Assembly: GCA_958423465.1 (NCBI GenBank)
Contig: CATZRD010000033.1
Coordinates: 1-27,185, forward strand
Direction: 5' to 3'
From: an uncultured Oscillospiraceae bacterium
Lineage (GTDB): Bacteria > Bacillota > Clostridia > Oscillospirales > Oscillospiraceae
Length of the DNA stretch: 27,185 bases
The position numbers and the translations under genes are program-made. Below are positions 15,248 to 22,315 of this stretch, piece after piece (position 1 is the first letter of the stretch; the number at the start of each line of letters is the position of its first letter). The notes beneath the pieces are model-generated. The model did no database searches. It was not told the origin of the DNA and saw nothing but the letters and a program-made list of their open reading frames with translations.

Positions 15248-15999
15248 TGGGGAGCAACCGGAAATGGCCCTTCGGCTACAAAATGGAGTTCGGGGAGATC
15301 GTGCTCCACCCGGCAGAGGCGGAGACGGTGTGCTGGATCTACGACAGCTACCTGGCCGGGGCCAGCTACAACGCTCTGGTGGACAAGCTCCAGGAGCGGG
15401 GCATCCCCTACGATGGAGACAAGCCCTGGAACAAGAACATGGCGGCCCGCATTCTGGCAGACCGCCGGTACACCGGCGAGGGTGGATTCCCATCCATCAT
15501 CCCGGAGGGGCAGTTCCACATGGTGCAGGCACGGCGACAGGAGCGGACAACGCCCTGCCAAAAGAGCCCAGCCCAGAAGGAACTGCGGAAGCTGTGCGGC
15601 GGCAGCCCGCCGGCCTGGGTGGAACGGCAGGTGCTGGGCCTCCTGAACCGCCTGATCCAGCGCCCGGAGCTTATTGCCTGCCCAGTCCCAGAGGCCAAGC
15701 CGCTGTCAGAAGTAGATAAGCTGCGCCGAGAACTGGACGAGCTCCTGCACTGCCCGCCGGTAGACGAGACTAGGGCCAGAAGGCTGGCCTTCCGGCTGGC
15801 CGCCCTCCAGTTAAATGCCATCGGGCCGGAGGAGTATGAAACCCTCCGCCTTCGGAGGCTGTTTCAAAACCGCCGGCCTATGATGGAACTGGAGCAGGAA
15901 CTGCTCCATGAGAGCGTCCGCCGCATCACCGTCAGCAACGGGACGGTCACCATCCTGCTGAAAAATAACCAGACCTTGGAAGGAGGAAATTACACATGA
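15247..15999 (+). CDS. Recombinase-like protein lacking the catalytic domain
   Basis: 250 residues from ATG 15247, which overlaps the stop of the first recombinase. A GTG at 15244 is an alternative. It starts directly with the recombinase DNA-binding domain (WPFGYKMEFGEIVLHPAEAE, then YDSYLAGASYNALVDKLQER and the WNKNMAARILADRRYTG block). It has no resolvase domain, no catalytic serine and no Cys4 zinc ribbon. A helical part (about 150-220) and the usual recombinase-type final strand (RRITVSNGTVTILLK) complete it. The next gene begins inside its stop (ATGA). It could serve as a DNA-binding accessory subunit or directionality factor for its neighbours. As the frame is intact and coupled on both sides, decay is unlikely. 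Confidence 0.85.
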   Translation: MGSNRKWPFGYKMEFGEIVLHPAEAETVCWIYDSYLAGASYNALVDKLQERGIPYDGDKPWNKNMAARILADRRYTGEGGFPSIIPEGQFHMVQARRQERTTPCQKSPAQKELRKLCGGSPPAWVERQVLGLLNRLIQRPELIACPVPEAKPLSEVDKLRRELDELLHCPPVDETRARRLAFRLAALQLNAIGPEEYETLRLRRLFQNRRPMMELEQELLHESVRRITVSNGTVTILLKNNQTLEGGNYT

Positions 16000-17645
16000 A
16001 CGATACCGCGCCCAACGTCATCGTCATTCCGGCCAAAGTGGAAACTCCCCAGGAACAGGAGAAGAGGCGCCACCTGCGGGTGGCGGCCTACTGCCGGGTG
16101 TCCACGGACAGCGAGGAGCAGCTCTCCAGCTATAAAAATCAGCTCTCCTACTACACCGAGAAGATCATGAAGGAACCGGGCTGGACCATGGCCGGGGTGT
16201 TCGCGGACGAGGGCATCACCGGCACCTCCACCTGTAAGCGGAAGGAGTTCCTGCGGATGATCCGCCAGTGCAGGCAGGGGAAGATCGACATGATTCTGGC
16301 TAAATCCGTCTCCCGCTTCGCCCGCAATACCGTGGACACCCTCAACTTCACCCGGGAGCTGCGGAGCCTGGGTATACCAGTCATCTTCGAGGAACAGAAC
16401 ATCAACTCCATCTACCCGGAGAGCGAGTTCCTGATCACCCTACACGGGGCCTTCGCCCAGGCCGAGAGCGAGAGCACCAGCAGCCGGGTGCGCTGGGGCA
16501 AGCGTCAGGCCATGAAATCCGGCCATGTCGCCATGCAGTACAAGCAGCTGCTGGGCTATGAGAAGGGCCCCGACGGCAAGCCAAGGATCGTGCCGGAGCA
16601 GGCGGAGACCGTCCGCTTCATCTATGACCGCTATCTGGCCGGGGACAGCATCCGGGAGATCAAGGCGGCCCTGGAGGGCCAGGGAATTCCCACGGTCTCC
16701 GGAAAAGCAGAGTGGATGGCATCCCATATCAGGAGCATCCTGACCAACGAGAAATACTGCGGGGACGTCCTGCTCCAGAAGACCTTCATCCAGGACTGCA
16801 TCAGCAAGAAGGTGATCCCCAATACCGGACAGCTGCCCAAATACCTGATTCAAAACCACCATGAGGGCATCGTCAGCCGGGAGACCTTCGACGCCGTCCA
16901 GCTGGAAATGGCCCGGCGGAGCGCCAAGGCGGGCGCCACGCGAAAGAGCACCCCCACCGGCCGGGGCAAGTACAGCGGCAAGCATGTTCTCAGCAACCTG
17001 CTGTTCTGCGGGGAGTGCGGGACGGCCTACCGGCGGTGCGTGTGGACCCAGCGCGGAATCAAGCGCCCCGTGTGGCGGTGTGTCAGCCGCCTGGACTATG
17101 GGAAGAAGTTCTGCACCCAGTCTCCCACCCTGGACGAGGAACCGCTCCAGCAGGCCATCCTGGCCGCCGTTAATACCGTCATGCTGGATCGTGACACCCT
17201 GGCCCGGCAGCTCACCGCCGTCATGGAGTGGGAGCTTGCTCCGATGTTGGGTGAGAGTATGAGCCTGGCGGACATCGACCGGGCCTTGGAGGAACTGAGC
17301 AGCCAGTTCAACAGCCTGCTGGCTGAGGCTTCAGCCAACCCGGCAGAGGACTATACGGGGCGGTTCCGGGAGCTGTCCGAGTCCACCGCCCGTCTCAAAG
17401 AACGGAAGGCACAGCTGGAGGGGGCCTGCCAGGAGCAGGGCCGGCTCCAGAACCGTCTGCGGGCGGTCTCGGCCGCCATGGAGCATATGACAGCGGCGAT
17501 GACGGAGTGGGACGAGGAGGTCATCCACCAGCTGCTGGAGAAGGTGACGGTGCTCTCCCGGGAGAAGATCCAGGTGACCTTCCGGGATGGCCGGGAGATC
17601 GAGCAGGTGGTCAACCAGCCAAAAAGGAGATGTATCACGGCATGA
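15996..17645 (+). CDS. Large serine recombinase (second catalytic copy)
   Basis: 549 residues. ATG 15996 overlaps the previous stop, with GGAGG about 8 nt before it. The catalytic domain (about 26-165) has Ser36 in YCRVSTDSEEQ, KSVSRFARN and FAQAESESTSSRVRWG. The recombinase domain follows (about 180-320), then a zinc ribbon (FCGECGTAYRR, WRCVSR, KKFC; from about 337) and a long coiled coil (about 420-500). GC content is even throughout, unlike the first recombinase. Two active copies with a catalytically empty one between them suggests a multi-subunit integrase that moves this island, but no attachment sites could be located here. The metallophosphoesterase start overlaps its stop (ATGA). 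Confidence 0.93.
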   Translation: MNDTAPNVIVIPAKVETPQEQEKRRHLRVAAYCRVSTDSEEQLSSYKNQLSYYTEKIMKEPGWTMAGVFADEGITGTSTCKRKEFLRMIRQCRQGKIDMILAKSVSRFARNTVDTLNFTRELRSLGIPVIFEEQNINSIYPESEFLITLHGAFAQAESESTSSRVRWGKRQAMKSGHVAMQYKQLLGYEKGPDGKPRIVPEQAETVRFIYDRYLAGDSIREIKAALEGQGIPTVSGKAEWMASHIRSILTNEKYCGDVLLQKTFIQDCISKKVIPNTGQLPKYLIQNHHEGIVSRETFDAVQLEMARRSAKAGATRKSTPTGRGKYSGKHVLSNLLFCGECGTAYRRCVWTQRGIKRPVWRCVSRLDYGKKFCTQSPTLDEEPLQQAILAAVNTVMLDRDTLARQLTAVMEWELAPMLGESMSLADIDRALEELSSQFNSLLAEASANPAEDYTGRFRELSESTARLKERKAQLEGACQEQGRLQNRLRAVSAAMEHMTAAMTEWDEEVIHQLLEKVTVLSREKIQVTFRDGREIEQVVNQPKRRCITA

Positions 17646-18391
17646 AGATCTTCGCTACAGGCGACACCCACGGGAATTTTGAGCGGTTCCGCCCGGAATA
17701 CTTCCCGGAGGGGCTGGAACTCACCAAGGAGGATGTGGTGCTCCAGCTGGGAGACTTCGGCGGCGTGTGGTTCGGAGATGAACGGGATGACGAGGCGCTG
17801 GACTGGCTGAAAGGGCTGCCCTTCACGGTGGCCTTCGTCTCGGGAAACCATGAAAACTACGATGCCCTTGTGAAATACCCGATAGAGAACTGGCACGGCG
17901 GCAGGGTGCAGCCCATCCGGCCCCACGTGCTCCACCTGATGCGGGGGCAGGTATTTGAGCTGGCCGGGCGTACCTTCTTCACTATGGGCGGGGCGGCCTC
18001 CCACGACATTGAGGACGGCATCCTGAGCCTGGACGATCCCAACTTTGAGCGGAAATACCTGACATTGAAGCAGAAAGAGCACACCCGATTCCGCATTGAC
18101 CACCTGTCCTGGTGGAGGGAGGAACTGCCCTCGGATGAGGAGTATGCGGAGGCGCGTAAAAACCTGGACGCCCACGGTTGGGCGGTGGACTACATCCTCA
18201 CCCACTGCGCCCCCACCAGCATCGCCCTCCAGTTCTCTCGGCACAATGTGGCGGATCACCTGACGGACTTCCTCCAGGAGGTCAAAGAGCGGGCACAATA
18301 CCACTACTGGCTGTTCGGGCACTACCACGGCAACAAAGCCATTGATACCAAACATATTCTCCTATGGGAACAGATCGTGCAGATCCTATAG
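17642..18391 (+). CDS. Calcineurin-like metallophosphoesterase
   Basis: 249 residues from ATG 17642. An upstream in-frame ATG at 17630 abuts the AAGGAG and is unlikely. All five metal-binding motifs are present: GDTHG (Asp8, His10), GDFGG (Asp38), GNHE (Asn69, His70), THC near 183 and GHYHG near 227. The enzyme should bind two metal ions and hydrolyse a phosphoester; the substrate is unknown (nucleic acid, cyclic nucleotide or protein are possible). Its ATGA overlap with the second recombinase puts it in the same operon. That suggests a role connected with the mobile element rather than housekeeping, though stand-alone proteins of this family occur elsewhere. Confidence 0.9.
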   Translation: MKIFATGDTHGNFERFRPEYFPEGLELTKEDVVLQLGDFGGVWFGDERDDEALDWLKGLPFTVAFVSGNHENYDALVKYPIENWHGGRVQPIRPHVLHLMRGQVFELAGRTFFTMGGAASHDIEDGILSLDDPNFERKYLTLKQKEHTRFRIDHLSWWREELPSDEEYAEARKNLDAHGWAVDYILTHCAPTSIALQFSRHNVADHLTDFLQEVKERAQYHYWLFGHYHGNKAIDTKHILLWEQIVQIL

Positions 18392-18407
18392 CAGAAGGCC
18401 GTAAGGG

Positions 18408-18433
18408 AAAGGGCGGCGGCTCCGCCGCCTTTT
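18408..18433 (+). terminator. Intrinsic terminator after the recombinase operon
   Basis: GGCGGCGG 18412-18419 pairs with CCGCCGCC 18422-18429. The flanking AAAG and TTTT extend the stem and give the T run (18430-18433). It lies 16 bases after the metallophosphoesterase stop. Confidence 0.8.
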
Positions 18434-18483
18434 CCTTTGCGGCTCTCTGTCCAAGAAAATATCTCACCACTATGGAGTGGATA

Positions 18484-18501
18484 GAACGAATGTGCTATAA
18501 T
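18484..18501 (+). promoter_or_regulatory. Extended -10 promoter with overlapping LexA-like box
   Basis: TGCTATAAT (18493-18501) is a consensus extended -10; no clear -35 is seen 17 bp upstream. GAACGAATGTGC (18484-18495) differs by one base from the Gram-positive LexA operator form GAAC-N4-GTTC and overlaps the -10. It stands 30 bases before the AlkZ-related/Y-polymerase/YolD genes, which are commonly SOS-controlled in Firmicutes. The promoter is likely; the operator is tentative. Confidence 0.5.
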
Positions 18502-18531
18502 CGGCTTGAAGAAATCCAGGGAGGCGGTACG

Positions 18532-19263
18532 ATGGCGGTTGAGGACGGCGCGTGGATCATGCGGGGGCTGGACTGGGATGACCCCAGCCGCATCCAGAGC
18601 TGGGAGGAGCTCATCGGCTGGATTGACGAGGTGGGCTTCCTGCCCCTGTTCAAAAACGAGGTAGACGGCTTCTCCGCGGAGGAGAACACCTCCGACCTCT
18701 ACTGGTGGACGGGGGACGAGGCACAGGATCCGTGGGAGTGGCGGCGGCTGATCGCCCGCAGCGGAACGGTGGCCTATGGCAAATTTTTCGACGGAAAGGC
18801 TGGGTTTATTTCCAGGGCTTGGTTTCCGCACTTTGCCAACTGGCGGAGAGACGGCTACGACTTCGATAGCCGCTGGGACGAGGAACTGGCCACCATGCGG
18901 CAGAAGCGGATCATGGATCAGTTCCTGACCAAAGACGAGTGGTTCTCCTTTGAGCTCAAGCGGCAGGCCGGATTCGGCAAGAGCGGGGAGAAGAACTTCG
19001 AGGGCACGGTGACTGACCTGCAGATGGGTGGCTACTTGCTCATCCGGGACTTCCGACGGAGGCGGAACAAGCGGGGGCAGGAGTACGGCTGGCACATCTC
19101 TGTTTACTCCACCCCAGAGGCCCTGTGGGGCTATGGCCACGTCTCCTCTGCCTACTCTATGGATCCGGAGGAGTACAAGGCTCTGATCGATGAACAAATC
19201 CGGAAGAACTTCCCGGAGGCAGAGCGGGAGGAACTGGACGCCGTGCTGGGCTGGAACCGATAA
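18532..19263 (+). CDS. AlkZ-related protein of the SOS cassette
   Basis: 243 residues from ATG 18532 with GGGAGGCGG upstream. The frame is open to 18364, but that part is the intergenic terminator and promoter. The protein (MAVEDGAWIMRGLDWDDPSR, DLYWWTGDEAQDPWEWR, ISRAWFPHFANWRRDGYDFD, GFGKSGEKNFEGTVTDLQM) matches the pattern of Firmicutes proteins named AlkZ-related, distant from the AlkZ/YcaQ DNA glycosylases. A DNA-repair role is supported by its place directly before a Y-family polymerase and a YolD-like gene. Glycosylase activity itself is not shown by any residue I can point to. Confidence 0.8.
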   Translation: MAVEDGAWIMRGLDWDDPSRIQSWEELIGWIDEVGFLPLFKNEVDGFSAEENTSDLYWWTGDEAQDPWEWRRLIARSGTVAYGKFFDGKAGFISRAWFPHFANWRRDGYDFDSRWDEELATMRQKRIMDQFLTKDEWFSFELKRQAGFGKSGEKNFEGTVTDLQMGGYLLIRDFRRRRNKRGQEYGWHISVYSTPEALWGYGHVSSAYSMDPEEYKALIDEQIRKNFPEAEREELDAVLGWNR

Positions 19264-19311
19264 TTGGACAGCGCCCGTGATATACTTAAGATGAAAAGGG
19301 GTGACCGGGGC

Positions 19312-20832
19312 GTGAAGGAGAAGTGCTACATCTGCTGCGATCTGAAGAGCTTTTACGCCTCGGTGGAGTGCGTGGAGCGGGGGCTGGATCCCATGACCAC
19401 CAATCTGGTGGTGGCGGACAAGAGGCGGACGGACAAGACCATTTGCCTGGCCGTGACCCCTTCCCTGAAGGCCTACGGCATTTCGGGCCGGGCTAGGCTC
19501 TTCGAGGTGGTGCAGAAGGTCAAGGAGGTCAACCTCCGGCGGCAGCGGCAGGCCCCCGGCCGGCAGCTTGCCGGCGCCTCCTGGAACGATCCGGAGGTGA
19601 GGGGAAACCCCGCCCTGGCGCTGGACTACCTGGTCGCCCCGCCCCGGATGGCCCACTATATCGACTGGAGCACGAAGATTTACAGCGTCTACCTGAAATA
19701 CGTCGCGCCGGAGGATATCTTCCCCTACAGCATCGACGAGGTGTTTATCGATCTGACCCACTACCTGGACACTTACAAAATTACGGCTCGGGAGCTGACC
19801 CAGACCATCCTGCTGGATATTCTGAACACCACCGGCATTACCGCCGCGGCGGGGATGGGGAGCAACCTGTATCTGGCCAAGGTGGCCATGGATATCATGT
19901 CCAAGCACATCCGGGCCGACCGGCACGGCGTCCGCATCGCCAAACTCACGGAGGAGAGCTACCGCCGGCTGCTCTGGACACACCGTCCCCTGACGGACTT
20001 CTGGCGGGTGGGCAAGGGCTACGCGGGCAAGCTGGAGGCCAACGGCCTGTACACCATGGGGGACATCGCCCGGTGCTCCATTGGCAAGCCTACAGATTAC
20101 CACAATGAGGAACTGCTCTACAAGCTGTTCGGGGTCAACGCGGAGATTCTGATCGACCACGCCTGGGGCTGGGAGCCCTGCACCATCGCAGACGTGAAGG
20201 CATACAAGCCGGAGAACAAGAGCATCGTCTCCGGCCAGGTGCTCCAGTGCCCCTATGACTTTGACAAGGCCCGTCTGGTGGTGCGGGAGATGGCGGATGC
20301 CCTGGCGCTGGATCTGGTAGACAAGCGGCTGGTGACCAACCAACTGGTGCTCACCGTGGGCTACGACCGGGAGAATCTGGACGACCCGGGCCGCCGTCAG
20401 AACTACCACGGCCCGGTGACCACTGACCGCTACGGGCGGAGCATCCCCAAGCACGCAGTGGGCACGGAGAATTTCACATACACCTCGTCCGCCAATGACT
20501 TGCAGAAAGCGGCGGCGGCCCTCTACGACCGGATCGTGGATAAGAACCTGTTGATCCGCCGTCTGAGCATCAGCGCCAACAAGCTGCTGGACGAGGCGGA
20601 GGCCCCCAAGGGACCGGAGGCGGAGCAGCTGGATCTGTTCACCGACTACTCCATCAGGGAACAACAGGAACAGGGGGGCGAGGCTGCCCATGTCCGGGAG
20701 CGGAAGCTCCAGGAGGCCATGCTGGGCATCAAGAAGCGGTACGGCAAGAACGCCATCCTCAAGGGGATGAACCTGGAGGATGGCGCCACGGCCAAAGAGC
20801 GCAACCAAACAATCGGAGGGCATCAGGCATGA
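19312..20832 (+). CDS. Y-family DNA polymerase (DinB/UmuC/UvrX type)
   Basis: 506 residues from GTG 19312, preceded by AAGGGG at about 10 nt. ATG 19291 and TTG 19264 are in frame but poorly supported. The catalytic carboxylates are visible: Asp10 in CCDLKSFYASVE, and Asp142-Glu143 in YSIDEVFID. The thumb helix-hairpin-helix region (about 225-260) and a little-finger domain follow. A C-terminal tail contains EAEQLDLFTDY, resembling a sliding-clamp-binding motif (QLDLF). The enzyme copies past damaged bases and raises mutation rates after induction. It ends in an ATGA overlap with the YolD-like gene, the classic partner arrangement in Firmicutes chromosomes, phages and plasmids. Confidence 0.95.
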   Translation: MKEKCYICCDLKSFYASVECVERGLDPMTTNLVVADKRRTDKTICLAVTPSLKAYGISGRARLFEVVQKVKEVNLRRQRQAPGRQLAGASWNDPEVRGNPALALDYLVAPPRMAHYIDWSTKIYSVYLKYVAPEDIFPYSIDEVFIDLTHYLDTYKITARELTQTILLDILNTTGITAAAGMGSNLYLAKVAMDIMSKHIRADRHGVRIAKLTEESYRRLLWTHRPLTDFWRVGKGYAGKLEANGLYTMGDIARCSIGKPTDYHNEELLYKLFGVNAEILIDHAWGWEPCTIADVKAYKPENKSIVSGQVLQCPYDFDKARLVVREMADALALDLVDKRLVTNQLVLTVGYDRENLDDPGRRQNYHGPVTTDRYGRSIPKHAVGTENFTYTSSANDLQKAAAALYDRIVDKNLLIRRLSISANKLLDEAEAPKGPEAEQLDLFTDYSIREQQEQGGEAAHVRERKLQEAMLGIKKRYGKNAILKGMNLEDGATAKERNQTIGGHQA

Positions 20833-21251
20833 GTGGGCCATACGACGACATCATAAACCTCCCGCATCCCACCTCCAGGCGGCACCCCCGGATGCCCATC
20901 CGCGACCGGGCCGCGATTTTCAGCCCATTCGCCGCTCTGAGCGGCCACGGGGCCGCCCTTGCGGAGACCGCCCGGCGGACGGAGCGGCGCATGGAGCTGG
21001 CCGAGGATGTCCGGGCAGAGCTGGATCGGAGGCAGGTGGTGCTGCTGGAGCATATGGACGAGCAACCGGAGCTCACCGTCACCTGGTTTCAGCCGGACGC
21101 GCGGAAAGAGGGCGGGGCCTACCTGACCGCCACCGGCCGGCTGAAGAAGTTCCGGGAACTGGAGCGGATTCTGATTCTGACAGACGGGACGGAGATCCCA
21201 CTGGAGGATGTGGTGGCTCTGGAGAGCGGCATCTTTCAAACACTCATATAG
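20829..21251 (+). CDS. YolD-like protein
   Basis: 140 residues; ATG 20829 overlaps the polymerase stop. The segment PRMPIRDRAAIFSPFAALSG is the signature of the YolD-like family, followed by the small beta-barrel-like part (VTWFQPDARKEGGAYLTATG). These proteins are encoded next to Y-family polymerases and are thought to assist translesion polymerase action, by analogy with UmuD; the mechanism is not settled. A strong terminator follows. Confidence 0.88.
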   Translation: MSGPYDDIINLPHPTSRRHPRMPIRDRAAIFSPFAALSGHGAALAETARRTERRMELAEDVRAELDRRQVVLLEHMDEQPELTVTWFQPDARKEGGAYLTATGRLKKFRELERILILTDGTEIPLEDVVALESGIFQTLI

Positions 21252-21260
21252 TTGACGATG

Positions 21261-21298
21261 AAAGGGAGCACAGCGCAACAAGCGTTGTGCTCCCTTTT
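21261..21298 (+). terminator. Intrinsic terminator of the SOS cassette
   Basis: AAAGGGAGCACAGCGC 21261-21276 pairs with 21282-21297 (16 bp, one G-U pair), loop AACAA, ending in TTTT. It stands nine bases after the YolD stop. Confidence 0.85.
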
Positions 21299-21343
21299 GC
21301 GGCCAGATCAAATGAGGCGCGGGGCGCCGGAAAGGAGAAGCGC

Positions 21344-22315
21344 ATGAATACCCGGAAACCCGCAGATTACAGCGCTATGTATGGGACACTGGATCAGCTC
21401 ATGGCCGCTGGACTGCCCCAGATGGAGCTGTACTTCGAGATTGGCAGGGCCGTCTGTGCCCGCCCGGAGAAGGGCGCGGCGGTGATGGCCGCTGAGTATC
21501 TCCAGGCAAACTATCCGGAGGCCAAGGGCTTCTCCCCACGCAACCTGCGCCGGATGCGGGAATTTTACCGTGCATATGCAGATAGCCAGGAACTGCGGGC
21601 GCTGGCCCTGAAGCTGGGCTGGACGCAGAATGCGGCCATTTTGGAGGGCTGTGAGGTCAGTCGGGAGCGCGCCTGGTATCTCCGGGCCGCGCTGGAGCAC
21701 CGCTGGACCAAGGCGGAGCTGTTGGGGCAGATCCAGGCCGGGGCATGGCTGCACTCCGCACTCGACGAACAGCTAGATTCCTGCTATACTGAGAGCAACA
21801 CAGTATCAGCGGGGTGTCTGGAGCATGAGGAAGATCCTTTTTGTGTGTCACGGCAATATTTGTCGGAGCCCAATGGCCGAGTATATTATGAAGGACTTGA
21901 TGAAGAAGGCGGGCCTGGAGGACCAGTTTCAGATTGCCTCGGCGGCCACCAGCCGGGAGGAGATCGGCAACCCGGTCTACCCGCCTGCCCGGCGGAAGCT
22001 GGCGGAACACGGTATCTCCTGCAGCGGCCATGCCGCCCGGCAGCTCCGCAACAGCGACTACGAGGAATACGACCTGCTCATTGGGATGGACAGGGCAAAC
22101 CTCCGCAGCATGTACCGCATCTGCGGCGGCGACTTCAACGACAAGATGCACCTGCTGATGGAATACGCGGGCCGCCTGGAGCAGGAGGTAGCGGACCCCT
22201 GGTACACCGACGATTTCGATGCCACCTGGCGGGATGTGCTGGCGGGCTGCCAAGGGCTGCTGGATCAGATCATTGCACAAGGAGTGTGAGCGCATGGCGT
22301 CAAAGAAGCCTATGA
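21344..22315 (+). CDS. DUF1016 N-terminal domain protein, truncated and running through the next gene
   Basis: ATG 21344 follows AAAGGAG at good spacing. The first roughly 145 residues (to about nt 21778) are a DUF1016 N-terminal domain (YFEIGRAVCARPEKG, KGFSPRNLRRMREFYRAY, KLGWTQNAAILEGCE), the winged-helix half of YhcG-like PDDEXK nucleases. The nuclease half is absent. No stop occurs where the domain ends. The frame stays open for about 180 more codons, overlapping the phosphatase gene in another frame with Gly/Pro/Arg-rich, non-protein-like sequence, to TGA at 22313-22315. The functional part is therefore likely only the first half, from a gene cut at its 3' side. The true end is uncertain. 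Confidence 0.65.
   Translation: MNTRKPADYSAMYGTLDQLMAAGLPQMELYFEIGRAVCARPEKGAAVMAAEYLQANYPEAKGFSPRNLRRMREFYRAYADSQELRALALKLGWTQNAAILEGCEVSRERAWYLRAALEHRWTKAELLGQIQAGAWLHSALDEQLDSCYTESNTVSAGCLEHEEDPFCVSRQYLSEPNGRVYYEGLDEEGGPGGPVSDCLGGHQPGGDRQPGLPACPAEAGGTRYLLQRPCRPAAPQQRLRGIRPAHWDGQGKPPQHVPHLRRRLQRQDAPADGIRGPPGAGGSGPLVHRRFRCHLAGCAGGLPRAAGSDHCTRSVSAWRQRSL
21762..21790 (+). promoter_or_regulatory. Likely promoter of the phosphatase gene
   Basis: TCGACG (21762-21767, four of six bases to the -35 consensus) and TATACT (21785-21790) are separated by 17 bp, 34 bases upstream of ATG 21825. The promoter lies within the DUF1016 reading frame, which supports the view that the DUF1016 coding part ends here. 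Confidence 0.5.
21825..22289 (+). CDS. Low-molecular-weight protein tyrosine phosphatase
   Basis: 154 residues. The P-loop CX5R(S/T) is at the N-terminus (VCHGNICRSPMAEYI: nucleophile Cys8, Arg14, Ser15). The general-acid loop is DPWYTDDFD near residue 125. Length and order match the arsenate reductase/LMW-PTP fold. It removes phosphate from protein tyrosines in the cytoplasm. In many bacteria such enzymes act on polysaccharide kinases, but here the gene sits among island genes, so no link to the upstream glycan operon is shown. It has its own promoter inside the preceding frame. The KilA-N gene starts 5 bases after its stop. Confidence 0.93.
   Translation: MRKILFVCHGNICRSPMAEYIMKDLMKKAGLEDQFQIASAATSREEIGNPVYPPARRKLAEHGISCSGHAARQLRNSDYEEYDLLIGMDRANLRSMYRICGGDFNDKMHLLMEYAGRLEQEVADPWYTDDFDATWRDVLAGCQGLLDQIIAQGV

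Noticed and set aside
17507..17641. Extended start of the metallophosphoesterase inside the recombinase gene
   Set aside because: The extra residues are Gly/Asp/Pro-rich shadow sequence of the recombinase frame, while the fold begins exactly at MKIFATGDTHG.
18364..18531. N-terminal extension of the AlkZ-related protein to 18364
   Set aside because: The open frame there covers the terminator and promoter and encodes low-complexity sequence; ATG 18532 has a proper ribosome binding site.
19264..19290. Promoter (TTGGACA with TATACT) between the AlkZ-related and polymerase genes
   Set aside because: The two boxes are only about 10-11 bp apart, far too close; the genes are more simply one operon from the promoter at 18484-18501.
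18322..20841. 839-codon open frame on the minus strand
   Set aside because: It runs antisense to the AlkZ-related and polymerase genes; its length comes from high GC codon bias, and its His/Gly/Pro-rich sequence matches no family.
20780..21343. A long fusion of the YolD region with DUF1016 in one frame
   Set aside because: The open frame from 20780 is out of frame with the YolD-like gene and crosses its terminator; DUF1016 has its own ribosome binding site and start at 21344.
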